From positions 112,987 through 176,986 of the forward strand of contig JAFEMX010000009.1 of the NCBI GenBank assembly GCA_016892645.1: DNA of 64,000 bases, in the 5' to 3' direction. Position 1 is the first letter of the stretch, and each line of letters begins with the position of its first letter. The notes under the pieces are model-generated. The model had not been told where the DNA came from, ran no database searches, and saw nothing but the letters and a program-made list of their open reading frames with translations. The stretch comes from Micrococcaceae bacterium RIT 802 (lineage in GTDB: Bacteria > Actinomycetota > Actinomycetes > Actinomycetales > Micrococcaceae). A program made the translations under genes and the position numbers. Positions 44,608 through 53,621 of the stretch are shown piece by piece.

Positions 44608-45840
44608 CTACTTCTTGCCGACCTTGGAGAACAGCGCCCGCGTCGCCGCGGTGACGCCGGTGGTCAGCGTCGGCTGGGCCACCGGCGCGAAGAACGGCGA
44701 ATGGTTCGCCGGTGCCGGTCCCTCCGCCAGCTTCTCGGCCGTGAAGCCGCCGAAGAACCAGAAGACGCTCGGCACGTCGATCGCCGCGGCCAGCGCGCCG
44801 AAGTCCTCGCTGCCCATCACCGGGGTGCCGTCGATGACCCGGTCCGCGCCGAGCTCGTCGCGGAACTCGGCGGCCAGCTCCCCGGCGGCGGCCGGGTCGT
44901 TGTAGAGCGGCGGGAAGTTGGAGATGTCCTCGATGACCGGTTCCGGGGCGCCCGAGGCGGAGGCCTCCCCGGCGATGATCCGCCGGATCGAGGTCAGGAC
45001 CGTCTCGCGGACCTGCGGGTCGAAGGTGCGCACGTTGAGCGTGAACACCGCCCGGTCGGGGATGACGTTCTCCTTCAGCCCGGCGTGGAAGGACCCGACG
45101 GTCACCACTGCCGCCGACTGCGGGGCCACCTGGCGCGAGACGATCGTCTGCAGCCGCACCACCATGGACGCGGCGAGCACAATCGGGTCGATGGAGTGCT
45201 CGGGCATCGACCCGTGCGACCCCTGGCCCATGACCGTGACCTTGAACGAATCCGCGGTGGTCATCGCCGCGCCGGGCATCAGCGTCACCGTGCCGGCCGG
45301 CCCGCCCATGACGTGCTGGCCGAACATGATCTCCGGCTTCGGCGCCTTCTCCCACAAGCCGTCCTCGACCATGGCCTTCGCGCCGGCGGCGGTCTCCTCG
45401 CCGGGCTGGAGCACGAACACGATCGTCCCCGCCCAGGCCTCCGGCGCCCCGGCATACAGCTCGGCGGTCTTCAGCGCGGTGGCCATGTGGGTGTCATGCC
45501 CGCAGGCATGCATGACCGGGACCTCGGTGCCGTCGTCCAGCTGCCCGGTCGCCGAGCTGGCGTAGTCCAGCCCGGTGTCCTCCAGCACGGGCAACCCGTC
45601 GGTGTCGGCCCGCAGCCCGACGACGGGGCCCTCGCCATTGCGCAGGATGCCCACGACGCCGGTGCCCCCGCAGCGGAACACCTCCAGTCCCAGCGCCTCG
45701 AGCCGCTGTGCCAGGTAGTCGGCGGTGCGGTGCTCCTGCATGGACAGCTCGGGGTGTGCGTGCAGGTACTGGTAGGTCTCGACGAGCTCGCGCTCCGAGG
45801 CCTCGGTCATCCGCAGCGACTGCGGGATGGCGGTGGTCAT
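44608..45840 (-). CDS. M20 amidohydrolase (hippurate/IAA-amino acid hydrolase type)
   Basis: 410-residue zinc amidohydrolase. HAHPELSMQEHRTADYL at the start, LRADTDGLPV, the metal-binding MHACGHDTHMA near residue 115, and QPGEETAAGAKAM with catalytic glutamates are typical of enzymes that cleave N-acyl amino acids such as hippurate (benzoylglycine). The ATG at 45840 has AAGGAA six bases upstream. Last gene of an operon with two membrane proteins and preceded by a tandem glycine riboswitch, which makes a glycine-containing substrate or product plausible. Confidence 0.85.
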   Translation of the reverse strand: MTTAIPQSLRMTEASERELVETYQYLHAHPELSMQEHRTADYLAQRLEALGLEVFRCGGTGVVGILRNGEGPVVGLRADTDGLPVLEDTGLDYASSATGQLDDGTEVPVMHACGHDTHMATALKTAELYAGAPEAWAGTIVFVLQPGEETAAGAKAMVEDGLWEKAPKPEIMFGQHVMGGPAGTVTLMPGAAMTTADSFKVTVMGQGSHGSMPEHSIDPIVLAASMVVRLQTIVSRQVAPQSAAVVTVGSFHAGLKENVIPDRAVFTLNVRTFDPQVRETVLTSIRRIIAGEASASGAPEPVIEDISNFPPLYNDPAAAGELAAEFRDELGADRVIDGTPVMGSEDFGALAAAIDVPSVFWFFGGFTAEKLAEGPAPANHSPFFAPVAQPTLTTGVTAATRALFSKVGKK

Positions 45841-45870
45841 CAACGTTCCTTCCATCGGGTGGCTCTTTTC

Positions 45871-46653
45871 CTAGTAGGTGGGTCCGGAGACGGTGTCTGT
45901 GGTCTCGTCGTCGGCATCGCGCCGGTTCACGGCGTTCGCCGCATCGTCGCCGGTGGTGTCGATGGCCTTGCGGTCGCGCAGGAACCAGGCGAGCACCGCC
46001 GTCGAAATCACTGCCAGTGCCGTGGCGAACATCGCCAGGCCCGGGATCAGCGGCAGCAGGACGAAGTTGACCACGAGCGCGACGGCAACGGCGATGACCG
46101 CCGAGCGCGGGGCCTTCTGGCTGACGATGGCCTGGACCAGGACGGCGCCCATGACGGTCGGCAGGATGTAGACCTGCACGGTCTGGACGATGTCGGCCGG
46201 GATGATGGACACCAGCCAGGTGCCCAGCAGGCCGACGAAGATGAACAGCGAGGCCAGGTGGACGGTGGCCGCGCCGCAGATGGCCGCGACGGAGGCCAGC
46301 TCGCCCTTGCGGGTGCCGGGCTTGGCGCCGATCGTCGATTGGGCGATCATCGCCGAGGGCAGCAGCTTGTTGGAGATGTTGCCGATCATGAACGCCTGGT
46401 ACATCGAGGAGGCGCCGAGGATCGGGTAGTACGTCAGCGGCTCGACGATCCAGATGACGCCGAAGACCGCGGCGAGGGCGGCGAACGCGCCGAGAATGCC
46501 GGAGATCTGGATGTCGAGGCCGGAGAAGAAGACGAGGTAGGCCGGGGCCGAGAGGGAGAAGACCAGGCCGGCGATCATGGTGATCCGGCCCCACCGCGAG
46601 GTGGTCTTGTCGAAGGTGGTCAGCGCCTGGTGCGCTTCGGTGGCAATGGGCAT
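45871..46653 (-). CDS. membrane protein, probable transporter partner of DUF5058-like protein
   Basis: 260 residues with about seven hydrophobic segments (IAGLVFSLSAPAYLVFF, GILGAFAALAAVFGVIWIV, and later YILPTVMGAVLVQAIVS), a loop with ISNKLLPSAMIAQSTIG and a hydrophilic acidic C-tail. It lies between the DUF5058-like gene and the M20 hydrolase, separated by about 30 bases on each side. The two membrane proteins probably work as a pair. No family name can be given with certainty. Confidence 0.65.
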   Translation of the reverse strand: MPIATEAHQALTTFDKTTSRWGRITMIAGLVFSLSAPAYLVFFSGLDIQISGILGAFAALAAVFGVIWIVEPLTYYPILGASSMYQAFMIGNISNKLLPSAMIAQSTIGAKPGTRKGELASVAAICGAATVHLASLFIFVGLLGTWLVSIIPADIVQTVQVYILPTVMGAVLVQAIVSQKAPRSAVIAVAVALVVNFVLLPLIPGLAMFATALAVISTAVLAWFLRDRKAIDTTGDDAANAVNRRDADDETTDTVSGPTY

Positions 46654-46681
46654 GATGTGCTCCTGGAAGTCTGTTCTGCGC

Positions 46682-47431
46682 TTAGAGGCGGGTGGCGACG
46701 TAGGTGATGGCCAGGCCGAGGATGATCGCGATGCCCAGCGCCCATTCCTTGATCCACGGCTTGCCGACGCGCTTGGCGATCAGCATCAGCACGGTCATGA
46801 TCACCGCGGAGGACACGAAGGCCACCACGTGGATCCACGACTTGGGAAGTTCCGCGATCCCGAGGACCGAGAACGCGCCGACCATCGCGGCGCCGGGGAC
46901 GACGAGCATGATCGCCGGGTTGACCTTGCGCAGGGCCGAATCGCCCTTCTTGAGCAGCGGGGTGAGGATCAGCGTGGCGATCATCCACATGGCACCGCCC
47001 AGGCTCATGGCTGCCAGGGCCAGGCCGAAGACCGCCTGGGTGTAGGTGGGGCCGCCGAGCTCTGCGCCGGCGGTGTTGGCGGCGATGGCCGCGGCGGCGG
47101 TCTCGTAGGAGACGGAACCGATCAGGCCGATGCGCACCAGCACGGCGGGGGTGCCGAAGACGGTGAGCAGGGCGACGGCGACCATGACCACGGCCAGCGA
47201 GGGGCCCAGGGCGGAGATGGCGCCGGCGCGGAAACTCGTCTTGATTTCGGCCTGTGTCATGCCGATCGAGGGGGCGGCCACCTTGGCCGCCTTCATGTAG
47301 ATGACGCTCTGGACGATGATGACCAGGAAGACGCCGATCGCGCAGGCCCAGAGGACGGGCGAATTGGCGACGGCGAGGATGTCCGTGGAGTTGTTGTCCG
47401 CGGCAGCGGGCAGTGCGGTGGGCAGGTTCAT
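46682..47431 (-). CDS. DUF5058-like membrane protein
   Basis: 249 residues, about six to seven membrane helices: VLWACAIGVFLVIIVQSVIYM near 27-47, then SFRAGAISALGPSLAVVMVAVALL and SYETAAAAIAANTAGAELGG. The pattern matches what I recall of the DUF5058 family, uncharacterised membrane proteins of firmicutes and actinobacteria. First gene after the glycine riboswitch; the leader between riboswitch and ATG is only about 55 bases. Transport of glycine, glycine peptides or related amines is inference from the riboswitch. Confidence 0.65.
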   Translation of the reverse strand: MNLPTALPAAADNNSTDILAVANSPVLWACAIGVFLVIIVQSVIYMKAAKVAAPSIGMTQAEIKTSFRAGAISALGPSLAVVMVAVALLTVFGTPAVLVRIGLIGSVSYETAAAAIAANTAGAELGGPTYTQAVFGLALAAMSLGGAMWMIATLILTPLLKKGDSALRKVNPAIMLVVPGAAMVGAFSVLGIAELPKSWIHVVAFVSSAVIMTVLMLIAKRVGKPWIKEWALGIAIILGLAITYVATRL

Positions 47432-47485
47432 GGGTCAGCCGTTCATCGAAGGGTGCAATGCGGCACGGTGGGGGGAGCTTGGTGT

Positions 47486-47682
47486 CCCGGTGTGCCTGGG
47501 CCCGCTCTGTCCTGAACCTGAAAGTTGGGCCGGCGCCTGGGGCGGCCGGCATGCCTCGTCGGTGAGCCGCCCGATGGCGGCTGCTCTCCAGAGTTTCCTC
47601 ACGCGGCTGTACCTGGTACCTGAGAGATTGCGGGTGCTTGCCCCTTCGGTGCCCGAATGGTGGTCGGGACTCTCCAGCCGCG
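47486..47682 (-). promoter_or_regulatory. tandem glycine riboswitch
   Basis: On the minus strand the first aptamer (about 47681-47579) has P1 arms GGCTG/CAGCC and the conserved core GGAGAGTCC, GCACCGAAGGGGCAAGC, AATCTCTCAGGTACC and GGAAACTCTGGAGAG. A second aptamer (about 47578-47490) follows with CACCGACGAGGC, AACTTTCAGGTTC and GGACAGAGCGGG. These are the signature blocks of the gcvT-type glycine riboswitch. It lies directly upstream of the DUF5058-like/membrane protein/M20 hydrolase operon. Confidence 0.9.
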
Positions 47683-47835
47683 TGTGATCGGAAGGTATTC
47701 AATTGGCGTCGGCCTGCGTGGCCGCGTGAAGCAAGAATGCCCGACGTGATCCGGATCACCAAATAGCGCGTGAAATGTGCTGTCACATTCCCGAACGATT
47801 GTTCGGTCAGTGAACTTTCGCGGAGACGCGGCCCG

Positions 47836-48657
47836 CTACCGACCGAGGAATTCGAGCAGGGCGGCGTTGAATTCCCGGGCATGGGACGCATTCAACCCGT
47901 GGGGACCGCCGTGGATGATGGACAGCTCGCTGTGGGGGATGGCGCGATGGGTGCGGCGCCCGGATCCCTCGACCGGAACGATTCCGTCGCTGTCGCCGTG
48001 GACGATGAGCGTCGGGACCGTGATCTTCTCCAGCTCGGCCCGGAAATCGGTGGTGGCGAAGGACTCCATGCAGGCCAGGGCCGCTTCTGAGTCGGCCTCA
48101 TGGGTCATCGCCAGGGTGGACTGGAGCTGCTCATCGGTGACCAGGAGTTCTCCCCACGCGGAGTAGAAGGTGCGCAGGAATCCCTCGAGGAACCCCTCAC
48201 GGTCGGCCGCCAACTGCGTCTGCATGTCCTGGGCCGCGGTCTCCGTCAAGGGTCCGTCCGGATTGGCGGCGGATTTCAGCAGGTAGGGCGGGATCGCCGC
48301 GGCGAGGACCACGGAGTGCAGGCGGTCCTCGCCGTGGTGGGCGATGTAGCGGACGACCTCGCCGCCCCCCATGGAGAAACCGACCAGCGTGGCGTCGTGC
48401 AGGTCCAGGGCGTCGAGCAGGACCGCGAGGTCCGCGGCGAGTGCATCGTAGTCGTAGCGGGCCGATGGTTCCGAGGAGCCGAAGCCCCGCCGGTCGTAGG
48501 TGATGACGCGGTGGCCCGCCGCCGTGAGCGGTTCGACCTGGTCCGCCCAGGAGTTGAGGTTCAGCGGCCACCCGTGGATCAGGACGACCGGACGAGCCGT
48601 GCCGCCGGTGTCCTCGTAGTTCAGCGTATTGCCATCGGCTCCGGTGGTCTGCGGCAT
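47836..48657 (-). CDS. alpha/beta hydrolase (haloperoxidase/esterase type)
   Basis: 273 residues. PVVLIHGWPLNLNSW supplies the oxyanion loop, TLVGFSMGGGEVVRY holds the nucleophile elbow G-F-S-M-G, the acid is in IVHGDSDGIVP, and the histidine is in GGPHGLNASH. This layout is that of non-heme chloroperoxidase-like esterases. AAGGA lies nine bases before the ATG at 48657; the ATG at 48666 is also possible. Divergence or pairing with neighbours gives no substrate clue. Confidence 0.87.
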   Translation of the reverse strand: MPQTTGADGNTLNYEDTGGTARPVVLIHGWPLNLNSWADQVEPLTAAGHRVITYDRRGFGSSEPSARYDYDALAADLAVLLDALDLHDATLVGFSMGGGEVVRYIAHHGEDRLHSVVLAAAIPPYLLKSAANPDGPLTETAAQDMQTQLAADREGFLEGFLRTFYSAWGELLVTDEQLQSTLAMTHEADSEAALACMESFATTDFRAELEKITVPTLIVHGDSDGIVPVEGSGRRTHRAIPHSELSIIHGGPHGLNASHAREFNAALLEFLGR

Positions 48658-48748
48658 GGGGCTCATTCCTTCGCGCGGGGTGTGTTGGGAGACAGGCCCA
48701 ACGTAGGCACGATGCCGCCGTCGTGTACAGGGCAGGAGTGACGACGAC

Positions 48749-48781
48749 GCGGGCGATCGGGTAGATGCCCCGATCGCCCGC
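48749..48781 (-). terminator. 13-bp perfect hairpin after the MmyB-like regulator
   Basis: GCGGGCGATCGGG at 48749-48761 and CCCGATCGCCCGC at 48769-48781 are perfect complements around TAGATGC. It starts three bases after the stop of the gene ending at 48784, so it is its terminator. Confidence 0.8.
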
Positions 48782-48783
48782 AC

Positions 48784-49629
48784 TCAGGACTGCAGCTGCT
48801 GGGAGCCGATCACCGCGAGGAGCTCGAGCTTCTCGGCGCTCTGGCTACCGGGCTCGGCGGTGAAGACGAGCAGCGCCTGGTGCTGGTCGACGTCGAACAG
48901 GGTCTGGCAATACAGCTCGAGGTCGCCGACCTCGGGATGCTGGAACCGCTTGAGTTGGGTGTGCTTCTGGCTCACCTGGTGGTGGGCCCACTCCGCGGCG
49001 AACTCGTCGCTGCGTGCGAGCAGCCGGTCCACCAGCTCGGCGGCCCGCGAGCCCTGGCCCTCGCGGGCATAGGCCGTGCGCAACGTGGCCACGAACTCGC
49101 CCTGGCGCTGGGCATGATCCGCGGCAGGGTAGATGTCGCGGGACGACGGGTCGGTGAACCATCGCCACACCACCGACCGCGAGAAGCCGTCCATCGGGGG
49201 CTCGTCGCCGAACAGTGCCGCGGCGGGCGGGGTCTGGAGCAGGGTTTCACCGACCCCGTTGATGACGCGTGCGGGGGTGTCGTGTAGGCGGTCCATGATC
49301 CGCATCAGCCCGGCATCGACGTGGTCCGTGCCTCCTGCATGCCGCGGGGCCGGGTGTCCGCCGAGCAGGAACAAGTGGTCCCGCTCATCGAGTGAGAGCC
49401 GCAGCCCGCGCGCCATCGCGGCCAGCATCGGCACCGAGGGTTGCGGTCCGCGGCCCTGTTCCAGCCGGGAGTAGTAGTCGGTCGACATGCCGCAGAGCAC
49501 CGCGACCTCCTCGCGCCGCAGGCCGTCGGTGCGCCGACGCGGACCGCGGGGCAAGCCGACGTCCTCCGGCTGCAGGGCGTGGCGGCGCGTGCGCAGGAAA
49601 TCGGCGAGCTGGGGGCGGTCCATGCTCAC
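48784..49629 (-). CDS. XRE-family regulator with MmyB-like ligand domain
   Basis: 281 residues. N-terminal HTH (RRTDGLRREEVAVLCGMSTDYYSRLEQGRGPQPSVPMLAAMARGL) of the XRE type, then the MmyB-like PAS/ligand domain (ARVINGVGETLLQTPPAAALFG, and FQHPEVGDLELYCQTLFD). Regulators of this type are common in actinobacteria and often control a nearby oxidoreductase or hydrolase. The SDR gene lies 25 bases upstream on the same strand, suggesting a shared transcript. The ATG at 49623 is an alternative start. Confidence 0.88.
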   Translation of the reverse strand: MSMDRPQLADFLRTRRHALQPEDVGLPRGPRRRTDGLRREEVAVLCGMSTDYYSRLEQGRGPQPSVPMLAAMARGLRLSLDERDHLFLLGGHPAPRHAGGTDHVDAGLMRIMDRLHDTPARVINGVGETLLQTPPAAALFGDEPPMDGFSRSVVWRWFTDPSSRDIYPAADHAQRQGEFVATLRTAYAREGQGSRAAELVDRLLARSDEFAAEWAHHQVSQKHTQLKRFQHPEVGDLELYCQTLFDVDQHQALLVFTAEPGSQSAEKLELLAVIGSQQLQS

Positions 49630-49654
49630 CAGTCTGCCCCCATCGCCGTCGGGT

Positions 49655-50437
49655 TCACAGGATCATCCCGCCGGAGGCCTCGATCCGCTGGCCGGTGACC
49701 CAGCCCATGGCGTCCGAGGCGATGGAGGCGACGGCGGGGCCGATGTCGTCGGGCTCGCCGACCCGGCCCATCGCGATGAGCGTGGAGAGCTGGTCGCGGG
49801 CGGGTGCGTTGTCGCGGACCCTGCCGCCGCCGAAATCGGTGGCGACGACACCCGGGGCGATCGTGTTGGCGGTGATCCGGCGCGGGCCCAGGGCCTTGGC
49901 CAGGTAACGCGTATAGACCTCGACGGCGCCCTTGGTGGCGGCGTAGACGGAGGAGCCGTCGTCGCCGGTGAAGCGGGCCAGGCCGGAACTGGTGTTCACG
50001 ATGCGTCCGCCGTCCGCGAGCAGCGGCAGCAGTGCCTCGGTGAGCATGACGGTGCCGACGACGTGGACGTCGAGCAGTGTGCGGACGTCCTCGAGCCGGG
50101 TATCGCCGATCTTGGTCTGCGCGGAGTGGCCGGCGTTGTTCACGAGGATGTCGAGCCGGTCGCGGTCGAACGTCGCGGCAAGGGTCTCGCGCACGGTGTC
50201 GGCGAAGGCGCCGAAGGTCTCGGGCCGGCCGGTGTCGAGCTGCAGGGCAACGGCTCGGCGGCCTGTGTCCCTGATCTGTGCGACGACGGCCTCGGCCTCT
50301 TCCGGGTGCGATCGGTAGGTGAGGATCACGTCGACGCCGGTTCCGGCGAGGTGCAGTGCCGACGAGCGGCCCAGGCCGCGGTTTCCGCCGGTCACGAGGG
50401 CGGTCTTGGGGGTGGTTTCCAGCTGTTGTGTGGTCAT
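49655..50437 (-). CDS. short-chain dehydrogenase/reductase
   Basis: 260-residue SDR: cofactor motif TGGNRGLG, NNAG in LVNNAG, catalytic serine in NTSSGLARF and YAATK with the active tyrosine and lysine, then GPRRITANTIAPGVVATDF. All catalytic residues are present. Probably an NADP-dependent ketoreductase/alcohol dehydrogenase. Neighbour of the MmyB-like regulator; substrate unknown. Confidence 0.9.
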   Translation of the reverse strand: MTTQQLETTPKTALVTGGNRGLGRSSALHLAGTGVDVILTYRSHPEEAEAVVAQIRDTGRRAVALQLDTGRPETFGAFADTVRETLAATFDRDRLDILVNNAGHSAQTKIGDTRLEDVRTLLDVHVVGTVMLTEALLPLLADGGRIVNTSSGLARFTGDDGSSVYAATKGAVEVYTRYLAKALGPRRITANTIAPGVVATDFGGGRVRDNAPARDQLSTLIAMGRVGEPDDIGPAVASIASDAMGWVTGQRIEASGGMIL

Positions 50438-50557
50438 GGATCCATGCTCCGGCCGCCCGAAAACCGGAACAAGGGCGCACCTATCGGGGGATCGGCAGTC
50501 CCCCTCTCCGCCGCACGGGATTCGCCGTCGTCGTGCATTCGCGGGAAGATGGGCACC

Positions 50558-52282
50558 ATGGATAACGCCACCGGCCCCACTGGATTGTCAGCCGCGGACG
50601 AGACCGGGCAGCAGCCCTGGGTCAGGAACTACCAGCCGGGCGTCCCGGCCGAGATCGAGCTGCCCACCGAGTCGCTGGTCGACATGTTCGAGCACTCCGT
50701 GGCCGCGGCCGGGAGGGCCCCGGCACTGGAGTTCTTCGGCCGCCGCACCAGCTACCGCGATCTTGGCGAGCAGGTCGACCGGGCCGCCGAGGGGCTGCGT
50801 CGCCTCGGGGTGCGTGCCGGGGACCGCGTCGCACTGATCCTGCCCAACTGCCCGCAGCACGTCATCGCCTTCTACGCGGTACTGCGCCTGGGCGCCGTCG
50901 TCGTCGAGCACAACCCGCTCTACACGGCCCGCGAGCTGCGCCACCAGTTCGAGGACCACCAGGCCCGCATCGCCATCGTCTGGGACAAGGCCGCCGCCGC
51001 GATCACGGGGTTCCCCGCGGACATCGAGATCGACCACGTGGTCTCGGTGAACCTCCTGGAGGCCTTCCCGAAGGTCAAGCGCGCCGCGTTGGCCCTGCCG
51101 GTGGGCAAGCTGCGCGAGACCCGGATGTCGCTGACCGCCAAGGCGCCGGGAACGACGCCGTGGAAGAAGCTGCTCGGGCACGGCCGGTTGGATCCGTCGC
51201 ATCCGCGTCCGTCCGTCGGGGACCTCGCGGCGATCCAGTACACCTCCGGGACCACCGGCCGCCCCAAGGGCGCGATGCTCACGCACTACAACCTGTACTC
51301 GAACGCGTTGCAGGGCGAGGCATGGATGGCCGGCGCGCAGACCGGCCAGGAGATCCTGTATGCGATCCTGCCGATGTTCCACGCCTTCGGCATGACGCTG
51401 TACCTGACGTTCGGCATGCTCAAGCAGGGCATGCTGGTCCTGTTCCCGAAATTCGACCCGGACATGGTGCTCGACGCGATGAAGAAGTCGCCGGCAACCG
51501 TCTACTGCGCCGTCCCGCCGATCTACGAGCGCACCGCGCTGGCCGCGAAGGAACGCGGGATCTCGCTGAAGTCGGCGAAATACTGCATCTCGGGGGCCAT
51601 GAACCTGCCCGACCACGTCGTCGAGCTGTGGGAATCGGTCTCCGGCGGGCTGCTCGTGGAGGGCTACGGGATGACCGAATCCTCGCCTGTTGCCCTGGGC
51701 AATCCGTTCCACCCCACGCGGCGCACCGGGACCATCGGCGTGCCGTTCCCCTCGACGCTGATGAAGGTCGTCGACCCGGACGACCCCACCGTGGAGGTCC
51801 CGGCCGGGGACCCCGGCGAACTGCTCATCGCCGGCCCCCAGGTCTTCGCCGGCTACTGGAACAACCCCGACGAGACGGCCAAGACCCTGCTGCCCGGAGG
51901 CTGGCTGCGCACCGGGGACATCGTCACCGTGGACGACGACGGATTCGCCTCGGTCGTGGACCGCGCCAAGGAGCTGATCATCACCGGCGGGTTCAACGTC
52001 TCGCCCACCGAGGTCGAAACGGTGCTGCGCCTGCATGCCGACGTGAAGGATGCCGCCGCCTTCGGCAAGCCGCTGGAGCGCGGCGGGGAGATGGTGGTCG
52101 CCGCCGTCGAACTCGAGCCCGGCGTCGAGCTGGACGAAGCCGCCCTGCGCCAGCACTGCCGCGACCACCTGGCCGGCTACAAGGTGCCGAAGCGGATCGT
52201 GGCGATCGATGACCTGCCGCGCTCGATGCTCGGCAAGATCCTGCGCAAGCAGGTCCGCGAACTGGTGCTGCCCGGGCTCTGA
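50558..52282 (+). CDS. fadD: long-chain fatty acid--CoA ligase-like AMP-binding enzyme
   Basis: 574-residue adenylate-forming enzyme. Core motifs: AIQYTSGTTGRPKGAMLTHYN (P-loop), LLVEGYGMTESSP, GELLIAGPQVFAGYWN, GWLRTGDIVTVDDDG, and the C-terminal lysine stretch LPRSMLGKILRKQVRE. It activates a fatty acid to its CoA ester. GGGAAG lies nine bases before the ATG at 50558; the frame extends much further upstream without real coding signals. Chain-length preference cannot be read from the sequence. Confidence 0.92.
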   Translation: MDNATGPTGLSAADETGQQPWVRNYQPGVPAEIELPTESLVDMFEHSVAAAGRAPALEFFGRRTSYRDLGEQVDRAAEGLRRLGVRAGDRVALILPNCPQHVIAFYAVLRLGAVVVEHNPLYTARELRHQFEDHQARIAIVWDKAAAAITGFPADIEIDHVVSVNLLEAFPKVKRAALALPVGKLRETRMSLTAKAPGTTPWKKLLGHGRLDPSHPRPSVGDLAAIQYTSGTTGRPKGAMLTHYNLYSNALQGEAWMAGAQTGQEILYAILPMFHAFGMTLYLTFGMLKQGMLVLFPKFDPDMVLDAMKKSPATVYCAVPPIYERTALAAKERGISLKSAKYCISGAMNLPDHVVELWESVSGGLLVEGYGMTESSPVALGNPFHPTRRTGTIGVPFPSTLMKVVDPDDPTVEVPAGDPGELLIAGPQVFAGYWNNPDETAKTLLPGGWLRTGDIVTVDDDGFASVVDRAKELIITGGFNVSPTEVETVLRLHADVKDAAAFGKPLERGGEMVVAAVELEPGVELDEAALRQHCRDHLAGYKVPKRIVAIDDLPRSMLGKILRKQVRELVLPGL

Positions 52283-52394
52283 TCCGGTTCCCGTTCGACA
52301 CGGGGCACGGGCGGGTTGGTAGGGTGGAGCGCTTGCCGGGTGGGCGCATCCAGCGAACGAGCCGATTGCACCCGCTACCCCACAGGAGGCCACC

Positions 52395-53504
52395 TTGGCA
52401 GGACGAGAACACGGTGCGGACCAGATGGACAACGTCCGCTGGACCCACAGCCTGAGCCGGACCGGTGACCGGGCACGAAGTGTCCTGTATATCCTGGCGC
52501 TCGCCGTCGTCGTCATCTTCGGCCTGTTGCAGGTCACCGTGGTCGCGGTCCCGGTGGTGTTGGCCTTCATCCTGGCCGCGGCGATCTCACCGGTGGTCAA
52601 CTGGCTGCGCCATCACGGCTGGTCCGCCGGGTGGGCCACCGCGACGGCCTTCCTCGGCCTGCTGGTCGTCGTCGGCGGGGTGTTGGCCAGTGTCATTGTC
52701 ACGATCCAGGCCGAGTGGACCTCCCTGGCCGCGCAGGCGGGGGAGCGGACCAAGGACCTGTGGACCACCCTGAAGAACGGCCCGCTGCCGATCGACGATT
52801 CGACGTTGCAGCAGGCCGAGCAATCCCTCCGGGGCGTCCTCGGCAGCCAGCAGACCGAGGACCAGGCGATGGCCGGTGCCGCCCAGGCCGCCGAGATGGC
52901 GACCGGGTTCATCCTCATGGCCGTCATCCTGTTCTTCTTCCTCAAGGACGGCCGGGCCATGTGGGCCTTCGCGATCCAGAAGCTGCACGGCCGGCAGCGC
53001 GCCAAGGCGCGGGTGGCGGGCATCCGCGCCATGGCTGTCCTAGGCGGCTATGTCCGCGGGACGGCGATCGTCGCCACCGTCGACGCGGTGCTCATCGGGG
53101 CGAGCCTGCTGATCCTCCAGGTCCCCCTGGCCGTGCCGCTGACCGTGCTCATCTTCATCGGCGCCTTCATCCCGATCATCGGTGCCACCGTCACCGGCGT
53201 CCTGGCCGCCCTCGTCGCCCTGCTCGGGGTCGGCCCGGTCGCGGCGGTCATCGTCGGCGTCGTGGTCATCGTCGTCAACCAGCTCGAGGGCAACCTGCTC
53301 CAGCCGGTCGTCATGGGGCGCACCCTGCAAATCCACCCGCTGGTGGTCCTGCTGGCCCTGGCCATCGGCGGGGTCATCGCCGGCGTGCTCGGGGCGATCC
53401 TCGCGGTTCCGCTGACGGCGGCTGCGTGGGCGGCGCTGCAGGTCTGGGCCGGGGTGCCGGCCAGCCGCGCGGGGGAGTCCGGGCTGGTCGGCGGCCACCA
53501 CTAG
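52395..53504 (+). CDS. AI-2E family membrane permease
   Basis: 369 residues, starting at a TTG supported by AGGAGG six bases upstream. About seven hydrophobic segments: VLYILALAVVVIFGLLQVTVVAVPVVL and GWATATAFLGLLVVVGGVL at the N-terminal side, the central hydrophilic part (about 115-160), then GFILMAVILFFFLKDG, and the IGAFIPIIGATVTGVLAAL / GNLLQPVVMGRTLQIHPLVVLLAL signature. The family includes TqsA-like exporters and Na+/H+ antiporters; the substrate here is unknown. Confidence 0.92.
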   Translation: MAGREHGADQMDNVRWTHSLSRTGDRARSVLYILALAVVVIFGLLQVTVVAVPVVLAFILAAAISPVVNWLRHHGWSAGWATATAFLGLLVVVGGVLASVIVTIQAEWTSLAAQAGERTKDLWTTLKNGPLPIDDSTLQQAEQSLRGVLGSQQTEDQAMAGAAQAAEMATGFILMAVILFFFLKDGRAMWAFAIQKLHGRQRAKARVAGIRAMAVLGGYVRGTAIVATVDAVLIGASLLILQVPLAVPLTVLIFIGAFIPIIGATVTGVLAALVALLGVGPVAAVIVGVVVIVVNQLEGNLLQPVVMGRTLQIHPLVVLLALAIGGVIAGVLGAILAVPLTAAAWAALQVWAGVPASRAGESGLVGGHH

Positions 53505-53621
53505 TCACGTCCTGGCCCGAGCGGTGACGGAGACGGGTCGGGCCGCGTGTCGACTTGCCTTCGGGGCACAGTGAGAGATTGGCTAGGCGCGCCTAGACCA
53601 TGCAGGGTCTAGTCTGGCGGT

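Noticed and set aside
44596..46707. 703-codon open frame on the plus strand
   Set aside because: It runs antisense to the M20 hydrolase and its neighbour; composition is Arg/Gly/His-rich and no family motif is seen. It reflects high-GC codon bias on the opposite strand.
49487..50557. long upstream extension of the acyl-CoA synthetase frame
   Set aside because: It would overlap the SDR and regulator genes on the other strand and has no coding resemblance; GGGAAG before 50558 fixes the start.
50588..52600. 670-codon open frame antisense to the acyl-CoA synthetase
   Set aside because: Antisense shadow; the plus-strand gene has all AMP-binding motifs and a ribosome-binding site.
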